A DNA stretch of 32,174 bases, from assembly GCA_007120165.1 (NCBI GenBank), contig SKOH01000051.1, positions 1-32,174 on the forward strand, read 5' to 3'. Source of the stretch: Clostridiales bacterium (GTDB lineage Bacteria; Bacillota; Clostridia; Peptostreptococcales; T1SED10-28). The position numbers and the translations under genes were made by a program. This document shows positions 1 through 7,286 of this stretch, one piece after another (the stretch's first letter is position 1; the number at the start of each line of letters is the position of its first letter). The notes below the pieces were generated by a model that did no database searches, was not told the DNA's origin, and saw only the letters and a program-made list of their open reading frames with translations.

Positions 1-761
1 TCCTCTTCTTTGTCGTCCTCTTCTTTTTTCTCTTCTTCTTTTTTGTCTTCTTTCTTATCGTCCTCTTCCGGCTTATCTTCCTCTTCCTTGTCTTCTACTT
101 TTTCCTTGTCTTCCTTTTCCTTATCCGCTTCATCTTCTTTGCTATCTGCTGCTTCTTTTTCTTCTTCTTCCGGCTTATCTTCCTGCTGCTCGGTAAGCTG
201 CGCTAACATATTTTCCAGCTTTTCCAGTCTTTCGGTAAGCTTCTCATTTTCTTTCTTTAAATCTTCCTGATCTTCTTCCTCGGAATCCTCAGCGTCCTCA
301 TTTTCGGATTCATCGCTGTCCTGGGGATCCTCTTCAGACTCTCCATTGCCGTCTTCATCTTCTTTACCATTACTGTCTTCTTCCTCGTTCTCCTCTTCCT
401 CGATATCCTTGTCTTCTTCCTCAGACTCATCTTCGTCTTCCTCTTTATTAAAAAGACTTTTTGCTGAAGATTTGATGGAGCCCGCCGCACTCATTGATTT
501 CTCTTTAGCCTGTTGTCCTAATTCCGTACCTTTTTCCTTTAACTTTTCCGGATCAAGCTTTTCCTTTATTTTATCAAGATCCATTTTGTCCTTTAATTTT
601 TTACCGCTGTCTGAAGTAATTAAATACCCCACTGTGGCACCGATGAAAGCCCCTGCGAGGGTTCTTCGAATAGGTTTTGCCTTGGATTCCTCTTTTCCAT
701 TGTTCTCATTGCCGTTGTTATCATTGTTCTCTTCCTGATTTACCTTTTCCTCTTTTGCCAT
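1..761 (-). CDS. gvpT: GvpT-like acidic gas vesicle accessory protein (3' end outside window)
   Basis: The reading frame is open from an ATG at 761 to the left edge, at least 253 codons with no stop. A strong AGGAGG site lies just upstream of the ATG. The first ~30 residues are charged and Asn/Glu-rich. Residues ~34-60 form a short apolar, glycine-containing segment (LAGAFIGATVGYLI) followed by a Lys-rich helix, which is the YtxH/GvpT pattern. From ~100 onward the protein is a very long run of Glu, Asp and Lys with a short coiled-coil-like piece (around LTERLEKLENMLAQL). It is the last visible gene of the gas vesicle operon, 27 bases after gvpJ, the place gvpT has in B. megaterium. The exact role of GvpT is not settled. 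The length of the acidic tail is unusual. Opposite-strand Ser-rich frames here are mirror images of the Glu/Asp codons. Confidence 0.75.
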   Translation of the reverse strand, partial: MAKEEKVNQEENNDNNGNENNGKEESKAKPIRRTLAGAFIGATVGYLITSDSGKKLKDKMDLDKIKEKLDPEKLKEKGTELGQQAKEKSMSAAGSIKSSAKSLFNKEEDEDESEEEDKDIEEEENEEEDSNGKEDEDGNGESEEDPQDSDESENEDAEDSEEEDQEDLKKENEKLTERLEKLENMLAQLTEQQEDKPEEEEKEAADSKEDEADKEKEDKEKVEDKEEEDKPEEDDKKEDKKEEEKKEEDDKEE

Positions 762-788
762 TATCAATACCTCCTTTTAAGTGTTTCC

Positions 789-1121
789 CTAATACTTTCT
801 TTCCTCCTGGGCCATTCGGGCAGGAGTTATATTCTTTTCCAGCGCTTCCAGTCTTTTTTTCAACTGCTTATTTTCTTCCTCGATTGCCTTAGTGTTGTTC
901 TTCGCAGCTTTTGAACTCAGGTACGGATCCGTTTCCCACCAATCCATTCCGATTTCCTTTGCTTTGTCCACCGAAGCGATAATCAGCCGTATTTTAATGG
1001 TTAACAGTTCCACATCGGCAATACCGACCGTAATATCACCCGCAATGACTACCCCTTTATCTAAAATCTTTTCCAATACATCTACAATCGTATCTGCCCG
1101 CACGGGGTGTTCGATTGACAT
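789..1121 (-). CDS. gvpJ: Gas vesicle protein GvpJ
   Basis: This 110-residue protein belongs to the GvpA/GvpJ/GvpS structural family. Residues ~10-60 carry the family core (VDVLEKILDKGVVIAGDITV, then VELLTIKIRLIIASVDKA), the helix-strand-strand-helix unit of the vesicle shell protein. Unlike GvpA it has a long charged C-terminal tail (EEENKQLKKRLEALEKN) that should form a coiled coil. GvpJ is a minor protein needed for vesicle nucleation or tip formation in other organisms. A GAGGAGGGG ribosome site precedes the ATG. It sits between gvpK and the gvpT-like gene, as in B. megaterium. The assignment to J rather than another A paralog rests on position, length and tail. Confidence 0.88.
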   Translation of the reverse strand: MSIEHPVRADTIVDVLEKILDKGVVIAGDITVGIADVELLTIKIRLIIASVDKAKEIGMDWWETDPYLSSKAAKNNTKAIEEENKQLKKRLEALEKNITPARMAQEERKY

Positions 1122-1146
1122 TTAATCCCCTCCTCGTTCCGCCTCT

Positions 1147-1431
1147 TTACATTAATTTACCCAGAGGTCCCAAATCAATATTCAAGTCCTCGGCTTCCAG
1201 ACCGAAAATGTCTTTCAGCTCTTCCATTTTTTCCTCCAGATTCATTAAAGCCTCTCCTAAATCCTCTATCTGCTCATCGGTGAGGGTTCCACCTTCAACC
1301 CGTCTTATGGCATGGCGCTCCACAATCTGTCTAAGCAGCTCAATAACCGTTAACACTAGCTGCGCCAATCCATCTTCTGCTTTATCAGGGTCTAAGTTGA
1401 TCTTTCCCGGTGCCTGGTTTACTGGTTGCAC
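1147..1431 (-). CDS. gvpK: Gas vesicle protein GvpK, GTG start
   Basis: The 94-residue protein has the GvpK core (LDPDKAEDGLAQLVLTVIEL, then RQIVERHAIRRVEGGTLTD) and the closing GLEAEDLNIDLGPLGKL segment. GvpK is a small helical assembly factor required for vesicle formation. A longer frame exists upstream, but the start chosen is the GTG at 1431 because a GGGAGGTG site sits about 8 bases before it and the family begins near this residue (VQPVNQAPGKINLD). The first 47 bases overlap the 3' end of gvpS in another frame, so translation of the two is probably coupled. Confidence 0.88.
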   Translation of the reverse strand: MQPVNQAPGKINLDPDKAEDGLAQLVLTVIELLRQIVERHAIRRVEGGTLTDEQIEDLGEALMNLEEKMEELKDIFGLEAEDLNIDLGPLGKLM

Positions 1432-1672
1432 GATCCAACACCTCCCTTTCTCTTTCAAAGTTTTCCGACGAGAGGACCTGCTGATTTCCTTCCTGGGCTT
1501 GAACAAGTTTTTCTACTGAGGCAATGAGTACTTTTAAGTCTAAATACACCAGATCGATTCCTGCAATAGAAATGATTAAGTCCGCTTTAATTGCCACACC
1601 CTTATCCAGGATAACGTCCAGGATATCAATTAATGTAATATTTTTATCTTCTGCGGATTCTTTTAGCGACAT
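1385..1672 (-). CDS. gvpS: Gas vesicle protein GvpS (GvpA/J paralog)
   Basis: The 95-residue protein is a further GvpA/J/S-family member: ITLIDILDVILDKGVAIKAD followed by IAGIDLVYLDLKVLIASVEK. The ATG at 1672 is preferred over the in-frame GTG at 1687, because a GTGAGG site ends 9 bases before it and the protein then begins MSLKES, close to the family start. The C-terminal ~15 residues are read from DNA that also encodes the start of gvpK. It lies directly after gvpL, whose stop is at 1688-1690. In B. megaterium gvpS occupies the same place and is part of the minimal functional set. Confidence 0.85.
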   Translation of the reverse strand: MSLKESAEDKNITLIDILDVILDKGVAIKADLIISIAGIDLVYLDLKVLIASVEKLVQAQEGNQQVLSSENFEREREVLDRATSKPGTGKDQLRP

Positions 1673-1687
1673 TTTTATCATCCTCAC

Positions 1688-2494
1688 TTATGAAAAGCTT
1701 GAAAAGTGATAAGCCGGCCAAGGCCCGGTAGCCTCGAACTTCCATCCCGATTCCTCCATCTTCCGTTGATACTGCTGTATCTCCTGTAAAAAAGCCTCCA
1801 CATTGGATTCAGCGATAAGATAGACACTGTTCCAGGTCATATTTTCCTGTCGGCCGGTGACATCTTTGTTCCAGTTTCTTTTAATGTCTCCCGCTACCAC
1901 AAAGTCCTTAAGCTGCAGATGAATCTTCTCACTGATCTTTGTTTTTTCAGCCTCTACTTCCCCGTCGACGAGCTTATCAATTTTCTTCTTTTCAAAAAAT
2001 TGTTTGCCCTTGGAGAGATGGCTGATCGCTTTCATCTTCTCCAGGATCACCGGATGATCCTTGCTTACCTTTTCCTTCAGAATTGAATCATCGCAGTAAA
2101 TCTTTAAATTCCACTCTTCCTTTCCGGCCAGTAAAGCAAAGGTTTTTTCCATTTTATCCTGATTTGCCTTTACGGTTTCCGTTAAGTTGCGTTCATTCTT
2201 ATAGATGGTACAAAACTTTAAGGGAAGGGTGGTGAATTTTTTCGAAAGATTTATTACCGTGTCGTGATGATGAAAAGCCTTTTCCTGCAGCCACTGCATA
2301 TCATTTTCTATCAGGTCTTTTATTTTTTCCTCGGAATACTTTTCGCCGCTTAACCTGCAGACAACCGCCGTTGTGGATGCAATCGAAATTGGATAAATCT
2401 CACTTTCCTCATCAAATCCCTTTAACTCCGTCAGTGATCCCTCTATTAATTCTGCGGTCGGGATTAAACCGTATAGATAAATCAGATCCTCCAT
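1688..2494 (-). CDS. gvpL: Gas vesicle protein GvpL (GvpF/L family)
   Basis: This 268-residue protein has the GvpF/GvpL signature: an N-terminal LIYLYGLIPTAE, a middle section with TTLPLKFCTIYKNE, and the C-terminal WKFEATGPWPAYHF, where the GPWPAY motif is diagnostic. GvpF/L proteins interact with GvpA and act as early assembly factors or chaperones. The start at 2494 (MEDLIYLYG) is chosen over an upstream in-frame ATG at 2533 because GGGGGAAG precedes it and the family starts here; the longer version would overlap gvpG. It follows gvpG by 11 bases and precedes gvpS. It is one of two GvpF/L paralogs here, with gvpF at 2760-3527. Confidence 0.9.
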   Translation of the reverse strand: MEDLIYLYGLIPTAELIEGSLTELKGFDEESEIYPISIASTTAVVCRLSGEKYSEEKIKDLIENDMQWLQEKAFHHHDTVINLSKKFTTLPLKFCTIYKNERNLTETVKANQDKMEKTFALLAGKEEWNLKIYCDDSILKEKVSKDHPVILEKMKAISHLSKGKQFFEKKKIDKLVDGEVEAEKTKISEKIHLQLKDFVVAGDIKRNWNKDVTGRQENMTWNSVYLIAESNVEAFLQEIQQYQRKMEESGWKFEATGPWPAYHFSSFS

Positions 2495-2505
2495 CGACTT
2501 CCCCC

Positions 2506-2760
2506 TTATTTTTTCTTTGTCATTTCTTCCCATTGCTGCATTTCTATCAGCTTTGCTTTTTCATAGCGTATCAGGAGTTCCTGTTCTTTGTTTTTATAGA
2601 CTTCCTCGGGAATCTCCTCCAGTTCATACATCATTTGCAGCTGGATCAGTTTATTTTGTATCGTGGTAAGGTCATAAAGCTCTTTATCCGCTTCTTCTTT
2701 TACTTTTTCACCGACTTTAATGATTAAGTCAAAGGGTGCGGTAAACAGTTTAAACAACAT
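2506..2760 (-). CDS. gvpG: Gas vesicle protein GvpG
   Basis: The 84-residue protein begins MLFKLFTAPFDLIIKVGEKV, a typical GvpG opening, followed by a helix rich in Glu, Lys and Leu (LQMMYELEEIPEEVYKNKEQ). The motif around EIPEEVY is common in the family. GvpG is a small accessory protein that works with GvpF and GvpL at the start of vesicle assembly. Its ATG overlaps the stop of gvpF as TAATG, with the ribosome binding site inside gvpF, so translation is coupled. The order F-G-L matches B. megaterium. Confidence 0.9.
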   Translation of the reverse strand: MLFKLFTAPFDLIIKVGEKVKEEADKELYDLTTIQNKLIQLQMMYELEEIPEEVYKNKEQELLIRYEKAKLIEMQQWEEMTKKK

Positions 2761-3527
2761 TATTTATCCTCCACCTTTAATCGGATATTGACAAAATTAT
2801 AGGCCGGCCAGGGGCCGCTATAATTAAAGTCCACCCTGTTCTCCCACTTTTCATAAACTTCATTCACTTTCCGATCAAATTCCTCTTCCTTTTCCTTATC
2901 GATTAGAAACGCTGCATTCAGGAGCATTTTTTCTGTTAGGGGTTCATTGATTTTGGCGGCCACCGCCAGGTTTTCCAACGGACGGAAAACCCCTTGCTGT
3001 ACTTCCTGCCCGAGGGCCATGAAAAACTCTTTCGCCATACCGCCGATTTCAATTCTTTCGTAATAATTGGCAGCCTTCGATTTATCCGCTACCTGGGATC
3101 TTATTTTACTCAACTTCGGATTTTTGGATATCTGGGAGTCTAACCATTCCTGTTTTCCGAGGACTTTTAAGCCTACTTCTATTTTTCCTTTGATTTCAGG
3201 AAACAGCTTTTGGAACTGAGGATATAGATTTTCCAACAATACCTTAACATCCCCTTTGGAGTGAAAGACATTTCCAAAACTTACGGGTATTACGGTGCTG
3301 TTTTTTTTCATTACCTGGGAAACGGCCTTCTGATGCATCATTAAATTATCTTTATTTGGAGGGTATACTTTCATTGGCACCTCCATTGCTACGATGGATG
3401 CATCTTTATAGGGAATGGTAAAGAGTTTTTTGGCCACGCCTTCCACTTTTATCGTGCCGTAATCCTCTTTCTCCTCGGACTGAATCCCGCATACCATATA
3501 GATCCCATTTTTTGCTTTCTGGCTCAT
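2760..3527 (-). CDS. gvpF: Gas vesicle protein GvpF (GvpF/L family)
   Basis: This 255-residue protein opens with KNGIYMVCGIQ and contains the family middle section STVIPVSFGNVFHSKGDV. It closes with VDFNYSGPWPAYNFVNIRLK, which carries the diagnostic GPWPAY. GvpF binds GvpA monomers and is thought to help load them onto the growing vesicle. An AAAGGAG site precedes the ATG at 3527. Upstream is a 143-base stretch without a gene where gvpN would be expected. It is assigned to F rather than L because it comes before gvpG. Confidence 0.9.
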   Translation of the reverse strand: MSQKAKNGIYMVCGIQSEEKEDYGTIKVEGVAKKLFTIPYKDASIVAMEVPMKVYPPNKDNLMMHQKAVSQVMKKNSTVIPVSFGNVFHSKGDVKVLLENLYPQFQKLFPEIKGKIEVGLKVLGKQEWLDSQISKNPKLSKIRSQVADKSKAANYYERIEIGGMAKEFFMALGQEVQQGVFRPLENLAVAAKINEPLTEKMLLNAAFLIDKEKEEEFDRKVNEVYEKWENRVDFNYSGPWPAYNFVNIRLKVEDK

Positions 3528-3670
3528 AATCCAACGCTCCTTTAATCTGTAGTAATATTTTGCTCTGAAAATTCGTGGTTAGCTGCAGATAATGCTTACC
3601 TTACCTGGTCCCTTAACGGTAGGAATACCCTATTTCTTCCATATAAAAAATCGTAATGCCACTGGAATTT
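3528..3670 (-). other. Intergenic gap where gvpN would be expected
   Basis: The gap between gvpO and gvpF is 143 bases. In B. megaterium this interval holds gvpN, an AAA+ ATPase gene of roughly 900 bases. Reading all three minus frames I find no Walker A or other GvpN-like peptide, only short open stretches of about 10-20 codons. No clear terminator is visible, so the operon probably reads through. The ribosome site of gvpF lies at the left end. Confidence 0.6.
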
Positions 3671-3964
3671 TTACTCACTGGCACTATGCTCCATCTCAAC
3701 AGAACTTCGTAAACGAATATCCCGTCGTTTAAAGGAGATGATTTCTTTATCCTTGTTAAGGAAAACCTCATAGACGCCGATCATTTCATCCTTTGCATAC
3801 CGCTTCATATATTCCCGTTCTTCCACGGCTTCCACCACAAGTCTCCAGGCTTTGTTGCTATCCTCTTCCTGGTCATATTCTTCGACGGCAATGACCTTAT
3901 GAAGCGGTGCTACATGGTCGTTGAAAAACTCCGTAACATTTTCGATGATCTTTTGTATTTCCAT
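3671..3964 (-). CDS. gvpO: Gas vesicle protein GvpO/GvpR family
   Basis: The 97-residue protein matches the GvpO family pattern: an N-terminal helix, a central AWRLVVEAVEEREYMKRY, then DEMIGVYEVFLNKDKEIISF and a basic end RRDIRLRS. In the family the W-x-V-x-V-E-x-x-E and L-G-x-Y-E-V segments are conserved. The B. megaterium gene in this position is called gvpR. GvpO-type proteins are implicated in regulation or assembly; the mechanism is not well defined. GGAGGT precedes the ATG. It follows gvpB and is the last gene before the gvpN gap. Confidence 0.8.
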   Translation of the reverse strand: MEIQKIIENVTEFFNDHVAPLHKVIAVEEYDQEEDSNKAWRLVVEAVEEREYMKRYAKDEMIGVYEVFLNKDKEIISFKRRDIRLRSSVEMEHSASE

Positions 3965-4023
3965 AGTTACCTCCTATTCTATAGGATGGTAGCCAGAGCA
4001 GTTACCCTGACTACCGTTCTTTT

Positions 4024-4281
4024 TTAAATGTTGAAAACTAAATCTCTATCCCGCTTTACAGCAAGTTGTTCTTCTTCCCGTTCTTCTCGCCACAGGCCCA
4101 CAGCTTCTGCGTAACGCAACCATGTCTCTACGCTGGCAATCACTACTCTCGCCTCTACAGTGATAATCTCAAGTCCCAACAGTGATACAATCACATAGGC
4201 ATCGATAACAATCCCTTTATCCAGTATTCGATCGATAACCTCCACAAGGCTTGAGCTCTCTGCATTTTCATGAACAGCCAT
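4024..4281 (-). CDS. gvpB: Second GvpA-type structural protein (GvpB)
   Basis: The 85-residue protein is a close paralog of the gvpA product at 5352-5624. It has [20 protein letters not shown], a short variable stretch, then [20 protein letters not shown], the conserved shell-protein core. The C-terminal tail ([20 protein letters not shown]) is short and charged. In B. megaterium gvpA is dispensable and gvpB encodes the main shell protein in the minimal cluster, so this copy could be the main ribbed-shell subunit. A GGAGGG site precedes the ATG. It lies between gvpQ and gvpO. Confidence 0.92.
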   Translation of the reverse strand: MAVHENAESSSLVEVIDRILDKGIVIDAYVIVSLLGLEIITVEARVVIASVETWLRYAEAVGLWREEREEEQLAVKRDRDLVFNI

Positions 4282-4301
4282 TGTCTACCCTCCTTCCTTT
4301 T

Positions 4302-4766
4302 TTAAGTACCCATGGTTTTAATGTTATTGGAAGATTTGACTTGCTGTGAGCTTTTGATCTCGCTATGACTTTTCATGTTTTTCGAGCTTTTTATCCTGGT
4401 AAGTCCTTTGATATTTCTAATCCCTTTTACATCTCGGTCCTTTTCTTCATTGGCTTCACTCATTTTCTCCTGGAAATCTTCTCCGGCTTCCTTGATCTTT
4501 CCGAGTTTATCCCTTGCCGACAGTAAAATATCCTGGGTCTTGTCTTCAGCGTCATCTGCAAAGTCTTCTATTTTATCTTCTGTCTTATCCGCTTTGTCTT
4601 CCACTTTATCCGTGGCATCATCCGCCTGTTCCTGAGTCATTTCTACAAACTTATCTTTTCCCTTTTCAATCGCGGTATCCTTAATACTTTCTTTGACGGA
4701 GTCCGGGGTATTTTCAGCTACTTTTTTAACGATTTTTTTTCCTGCATCTTTCAATGTATCATCCAT
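4302..4766 (-). CDS. gvpQ: GvpQ-like helical accessory protein
   Basis: The 154-residue protein is hydrophilic and almost wholly helical. Residues ~45-80 have heptad-like Asp/Lys repeats (DKVEDKADKTEDKIEDFADD) resembling apolipoprotein or LEA-type helices. The last ~40 residues carry an unusual repeated unit, IKSS/VKSS/IKTM separated by four to six polar residues. Position between gvpP and gvpB matches gvpQ of B. megaterium, a gene not essential for vesicles there. No enzymatic motif is seen. A GGGGGG-type ribosome site precedes the ATG. The name rests mainly on gene order. Confidence 0.65.
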   Translation of the reverse strand: MDDTLKDAGKKIVKKVAENTPDSVKESIKDTAIEKGKDKFVEMTQEQADDATDKVEDKADKTEDKIEDFADDAEDKTQDILLSARDKLGKIKEAGEDFQEKMSEANEEKDRDVKGIRNIKGLTRIKSSKNMKSHSEIKSSQQVKSSNNIKTMGT

Positions 4767-4800
4767 CCCATGCCCCCCTTTCTGCCGTTTGGATATCGGT

Positions 4801-5304
4801 CTATTCCTTTGAATCCACTAATTGATTTAATTTCTCTTCCAGCTTGCTTAGCCGTTCATCCAAATCCTGATTTTGACTTTCCTGCTTTTTGTCTTGTTCT
4901 TCGGAAGAATTCCCGTTTTCTTCTTCCCCAATCGGTATCATGGAGACTACCGGGTTATCCGCTTTGTTTTTATATTCCGCAACGGCTTGCTTAATACTCT
5001 TTGCCGCTGCCTGTTTAATACTGTTTACTGCCTGTTCGGTAAACATATCCTGGGCAGCTTTTTTGACTTCTTTACCGGCAACTTTCATGGCTTCCGATTC
5101 CTTTAATTTTTCCATGGCATTTTTCCTGATTTCCGAATTGGAAAGCAGGCTGACCCCGGCGCCTACCACGCCTCCGATAATGATCATATTAAGGGTCTTG
5201 AAAAAGCCGCTTTGGCCGCTATCGTCTTTTTCTTCTTTTTCTTCTTGTTCCTCATTTACTTCTTCATTTTCCATTTCTTCATTCTTTTTTTCTTCTTCTG
5301 CCAT
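4801..5304 (-). CDS. gvpP: GvpP-like membrane-associated accessory protein
   Basis: The 167-residue protein starts at the ATG at 5304 (MAEEEKK), where a GAGGTG site fits better than for the in-frame ATG at 5319. It has a Glu/Asn-rich N-terminus, an apolar glycine-containing segment at ~residues 38-57 (LNMIIIGGVVGAGVSLLSN), and an amphipathic region with AVNSIKQAAAKSIKQAVAEY. It ends with a coiled coil (LDERLSKLEEKLNQLVDSKE). This YtxH-like layout is shared with the gvpT-like gene at the other end of the operon. Position after gvpA matches gvpP in B. megaterium. It may bind the vesicle surface or the membrane; that is inference. Confidence 0.68.
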   Translation of the reverse strand: MAEEEKKNEEMENEEVNEEQEEKEEKDDSGQSGFFKTLNMIIIGGVVGAGVSLLSNSEIRKNAMEKLKESEAMKVAGKEVKKAAQDMFTEQAVNSIKQAAAKSIKQAVAEYKNKADNPVVSMIPIGEEENGNSSEEQDKKQESQNQDLDERLSKLEEKLNQLVDSKE

Positions 5305-5351
5305 TCCTTTACACCTCACATTCTCATATACTGGAAATCCCCGAAATTACA

Positions 5352-5624
5352 TTAGAAGTTGAATGCTGCCTGCTCTTGTTTTCTGGTAGTCATTAGCCGA
5401 TTTTCCAGTCCTTCTTCCAGAACTTCATCTCTAAGAAGTCCCACGGCTTCTGCGTAACGTAACCAGGTATCCACACTGGCGATTACTATTCGGGCTTCCA
5501 CCGTTAGAATTTCTATACCAACGAGAGATACTCTGACAAACGCATCAATAACAATACCTTTGTCTAAAATTCTTTCAACAACTTCTGCAAGACTTGAACT
5601 ATCAGTACTTTTACGGACACTCAT
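5352..5624 (-). CDS. gvpA: Gas vesicle structural protein GvpA, first gene of operon
   Basis: This 90-residue protein has the full GvpA core: [40 protein letters not shown] and [12 protein letters not shown]. GvpA monomers stack into the low-pitch helical ribs that form the gas-permeable, water-excluding shell. The C-terminal tail ([20 protein letters not shown]) is longer than in the gvpB copy. AAAGGAGGT sits 6-7 bases before the ATG. It is the promoter-proximal gene; the candidate promoter is at 5673-5697. The window has four members of this shell family (A, B, S, J). Confidence 0.95.
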   Translation of the reverse strand: MSVRKSTDSSSLAEVVERILDKGIVIDAFVRVSLVGIEILTVEARIVIASVDTWLRYAEAVGLLRDEVLEEGLENRLMTTRKQEQAAFNF

Positions 5625-5672
5625 TTCTTCTACCTCCTTTTAATTTATACACGGAAAACTGTCAATTAATAT

Positions 5673-5697
5673 ATACCTGGTTTACGTAAACTTAAAC
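5673..5697 (-). promoter_or_regulatory. Candidate gvp operon promoter with SigB-like spacing and a palindrome
   Basis: On the minus strand GTTTAA (5697-5692) and AGGTAT (5678-5673) are separated by 13 bases, which is close to the general-stress consensus GTTTAA-N12..14-GGGTAT. Between them is a perfect 12-base palindrome GTTTACGTAAAC (5680-5691). A weaker sigma-A reading (TTGTTT, 18 bases, TATATA) overlaps the same place. The start site would lie about 40 bases before gvpA. This is pattern matching only. Confidence 0.45.
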
Positions 5698-5782
5698 AAT
5701 AAATTGATATTTTCTGATTGCTTTGGGTATTTAGTATTAGGAAATTACCCCTTGTTAGCGAAGCAGCTGATGTAGACAAAAA

Positions 5783-5810
5783 AACACTTGAAGAAATTTC
5801 TTCAAGTGTT
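5783..5810 (-). terminator. Rho-independent terminator after the symporter gene
   Basis: A perfect 14-base inverted repeat (AACACTTGAAGAAA and its complement) is followed on the minus strand by an uninterrupted T-run. It ends the peptidase-symporter operon and separates it from the gas vesicle operon. Confidence 0.9.
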
Positions 5811-5847
5811 TTGCCTATTATCTATAAAGGAAATTGGGGTTATTGTG

Positions 5848-7239
5848 CTATTCTATTCGTTTTTCCGGTTTCGTCATCAGAGTTACCCCAATCAATACTG
5901 TAATGGCAATGGGTACCGATACCACGGCTGCATCATAGGGAATCAGGTTCCCGAATTCCACAATCAGCGTAGATAAGACCCCTGCAATCATCGATGATAC
6001 TCCTCCGGCTTTGGTTACCCGTTTGTTCCATAAAAACACTGCTAAAATTGCCGGTGTAATTCCTGCAGCATACACGGTATAAGCATACATCTGCGCTGCC
6101 AGTATTGATGGGAAATACTGGATCAGTACGTAGGCCAAGACTCCGATAATCGGGATCATAATTCTGGTAAACACCAATTTTTCTTTACTGGTTGCATCGG
6201 GTTTAATATAATTCCCGTATATGTCCATAGTTATGTTTGTTGCCGCCGACAGTAGATAAGAACTACCGGTGGTAATGATAAAAGCGGTAATGGCGGCTAA
6301 GAGTAATCCTCCAACCATTAACGGCATAATGGTGGTGGTTGCAATTAATGCTTGACCTGCGGCGATATCCGGGAAGTTGACCCGGGCCGTGAAGGCAATA
6401 ATTGCAATGGCGGGATAAATTACCACAAGGCCGATTCCCCAACCGATGGTGCCGAGCTTTGTCTCCGCATCTCCTTTGGAAGAGGCCAAACGCTGATACA
6501 TATTCTGATCCCCCAGCAGTAAAAACACCGTGGGAATTACCAGCCCGATAAACTGCATAATCGATAAATCTCCTAATATGGTTAAACTGGTTTCCGGGAC
6601 TTCCGCGACGATATTGCTCCAACCGCCGGCTGAGCCGATGGCTACCGGTACCCCGATGAGAATTCCGAATAAAATTAAAAAGGCGCTAAGAGCATCCGTC
6701 GGCGCCACCGACATCAGTCCTCCGATGGTTGCAAGAAAAATAATCAGCACCGCAGCAATGATGGTTCCAAGCTCCACCGACATGCCCGTGGTAACATTCA
6801 GTACCATTCCAAGACCGGTAAACTGGTAGGACACAATTCCTACAAAGGCAAGAATAATAATGGCACTGGCCAGCACCTTGGCCCCTTTCCCGTATCGATC
6901 TTCCATAGCCTCGGCTATGGTGTACTTCCCTGCTGCACGGATCTTTGGAGCAATAATATAAAGAATTCCTACTCCGAATAAACTGGTCAGCCCAAACAAA
7001 ATCGCAGGCCACAGCCCAAAGTCATAAGCAATGGAGTTTCCGCCCCCGGTTACGGTCCCGCTGCCTACCCATGTGGCAATCAATGTACCCATTAACACGA
7101 CCGGTCCCAACGTTCCTCCTGCCAGCATAAAATCTTTGCTGTCCTTTACTTTTTTGGAGTAATGCAGTCCGATTCCAATAATCACTAAAAAATAAATTCC
7201 TAAAAATACCAGCATCGCCGGATTATGTTCAAGTTCCAT
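5848..7239 (-). CDS. Sodium:solute symporter (SSS family)
   Basis: The 463-residue protein has about 13 apolar segments spread along its length, as expected for the SSS/SLC5 family of LeuT fold. The N-terminal part has GIGLHYSKKVKDSKDFMLAG, the typical first-helix exit and the F-x-x-A-G-x-x-L motif, then GTLIATWVGSGTVTGGG. TM5-equivalent residues (GGLMSVAPTDALSAFLILFG) fit the family too. SSS proteins import sugars, amino acids, osmolytes or carboxylates with Na+; the substrate cannot be read here. It follows the M24 peptidase gene by 47 bases with its own AGGAGGAG site, so a link to peptide or proline use is possible. It is not a close PutP by eye. Confidence 0.88.
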   Translation of the reverse strand: MELEHNPAMLVFLGIYFLVIIGIGLHYSKKVKDSKDFMLAGGTLGPVVLMGTLIATWVGSGTVTGGGNSIAYDFGLWPAILFGLTSLFGVGILYIIAPKIRAAGKYTIAEAMEDRYGKGAKVLASAIIILAFVGIVSYQFTGLGMVLNVTTGMSVELGTIIAAVLIIFLATIGGLMSVAPTDALSAFLILFGILIGVPVAIGSAGGWSNIVAEVPETSLTILGDLSIMQFIGLVIPTVFLLLGDQNMYQRLASSKGDAETKLGTIGWGIGLVVIYPAIAIIAFTARVNFPDIAAGQALIATTTIMPLMVGGLLLAAITAFIITTGSSYLLSAATNITMDIYGNYIKPDATSKEKLVFTRIMIPIIGVLAYVLIQYFPSILAAQMYAYTVYAAGITPAILAVFLWNKRVTKAGGVSSMIAGVLSTLIVEFGNLIPYDAAVVSVPIAITVLIGVTLMTKPEKRIE

Positions 7240-7286
7240 GTTGTCTCCTCCTATTAGTTTTGGTTATTAGCTGTCAGTCCATTTCT

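Noticed and set aside
257-490. Arg/Lys-rich minus-strand frame starting MRRAPSNLQQ
   Set aside because: It is an alternate frame inside the acidic GvpT-like gene, which has better start, composition and context.
10-738. Ser/Phe-rich open frames on the plus strand
   Set aside because: They are mirror images of the Glu/Asp/Lys codons of the acidic GvpT-like gene on the minus strand and have no ribosome site.
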